Positions 5,200 through 5,829 of a stretch of 5,829 nucleotides of DNA are shown here, piece by piece. This DNA is from Gemmatimonadales bacterium UBA4718 (lineage in GTDB: Bacteria > Gemmatimonadota > Gemmatimonadetes > Gemmatimonadales > Gemmatimonadaceae), in contig DHJO01000024.1 of the NCBI GenBank assembly GCA_002404375.1, positions 3,474 to 9,302 on the forward strand. The letters are read 5' to 3'. The notes below the pieces were generated by a model. It did no database searches. It was not told the origin of the DNA and saw only the letters and a program-made list of their open reading frames with translations. The position numbers and the translations under genes are program-made. Numbering within the stretch: the first letter of the stretch is position 1; each line of letters begins with the position of its first letter.

Positions 5200-5829
5200 G
5201 CGAATCCCGTTTCCCATCACCGAGGAGATGGCGCGAGCGGAGTTAAAGCCTATGCCTCGGCGAACGTTCGCAAGGAGCTCGATGGTGCAGCTCACCCTCG
5301 TACGATTTCGCGAGTTCATTCGGGAGCCAGAAGCTGTTTTCTGGACATTCATCTTCCCGATCCTGCTCGCGGCGGGATTGGGAATCGCTTTCCGGCAGCG
5401 CGGGCCGGACAAGGTCCATATCGGCGTCGTTGCCAGTGCGCCCGGCAGTGCCGCGGTAGTTCAATCTCTCAAGAAGGATTCCACCGTCGTAGTCACGACG
5501 TATGACGACAGCGCCGCGGCGCTGGCGCTTCGGACCGGTAAAGTTGCCCTTCTTGTCGTCCCGGGATCCGCGAAGGACAGCGTGGGCTACGTCTACGATC
5601 GCGGACGAAGCGACGCGGTGAGCGCTCGCGTTCTGGTTGATCGTGCCGTCCAGACTGGGGCGGGCCGAATTGATCCGGTTCGCGTATCCGACAGTTACGT
5701 CACGGAAGCGGGCTCGCGCTACATCGACTTCCTCATCCCCGGCTTGCTCGGCATGAATCTCATGGGAAGCAGCATCTGGGGACTGGGATTCGCCATCGTG
5801 ACGGCGCGCAGCAAGAAGCTGCTCAAGCG
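5192..5829 (+). CDS. ABC-2 type exporter, permease protein, 3'-truncated by window edge
   Basis: This is the membrane-spanning partner of the ATPase just upstream. 212 residues are visible and the frame is still open at the window's end. Residues 1-47 are a cytoplasmic N-terminus with many basic residues and REFIREPEAVFW leading into the first membrane helix (about 48-67, FIFPILLAAGLGIAF). Residues 68-177 form a soluble extracytoplasmic loop that starts with a short beta pattern (VHIGVVASA) and then alternates alpha and beta. YIDFLIPGLLGMNLMGSS at about 177-194 begins the second membrane helix. The order of a first helix, a large loop and then a (Y/F)xDFLxPGLLG motif is characteristic of the ABC2_membrane_3 / YhiH-YadH type permeases. 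Full-length members usually have five or six helices, so roughly 170-200 residues should remain beyond the edge. The substrate is unknown. Confidence 0.93.
   Translation, partial: MSERIPFPITEEMARAELKPMPRRTFARSSMVQLTLVRFREFIREPEAVFWTFIFPILLAAGLGIAFRQRGPDKVHIGVVASAPGSAAVVQSLKKDSTVVVTTYDDSAAALALRTGKVALLVVPGSAKDSVGYVYDRGRSDAVSARVLVDRAVQTGAGRIDPVRVSDSYVTEAGSRYIDFLIPGLLGMNLMGSSIWGLGFAIVTARSKKLLK

Overview
The window is 5.8 kb of GC-rich bacterial DNA, densely coding on both strands. The organism has an outer membrane, since the longest gene encodes an Omp85-type beta-barrel protein ending in Phe. The N-terminus of that protein carries charged 'DS(I/V/M)' repeats of a style common in Gemmatimonadota. 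With the high GC content and the group-1 P5C dehydrogenase, this makes Gemmatimonadota or a relative a reasonable but unproven guess.

Layout, left to right. (1) 1-1296, plus strand: the 3' four-fifths of a delta-1-pyrroline-5-carboxylate (L-glutamate gamma-semialdehyde) dehydrogenase gene (pruA), cut by the window edge. (2) 1297-1762: a 466-bp gap between convergent genes with no convincing gene. It holds a repeat-rich, highly foldable element at about 1344-1732. Three copies of a roughly 35-bp sequence, one inverted against the other two, can pair in two mutually exclusive ways, and several nested hairpins lie between them. (3) 1763-4267, minus strand: a two-gene unit. A 49-residue secreted small protein comes first, then, after TAA-ATC-ATG in the same frame, a 783-residue outer-membrane protein. 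(4) 4268-4419: a short divergent control region with an 8-bp inverted repeat spaced 33 bp centre to centre. (5) 4420-5829, plus strand: an ABC-2 type exporter operon. The ATPase gene overlaps the permease gene by 8 bp, and the permease runs off the right edge.

The enzyme, the outer-membrane protein and the exporter show no obvious joint pathway. ATPase and permease clearly form one transporter. The small secreted protein and the barrel protein look co-transcribed and translationally coupled. The part most worth a second look is the 1344-1732 element. Its helices nest without crossing, and three non-Watson-Crick positions can form G-U pairs only if the plus strand is the RNA. It could be a structured noncoding RNA or a non-autonomous mobile repeat. 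The second point of interest is the small signal-peptide ORF in front of the barrel gene.
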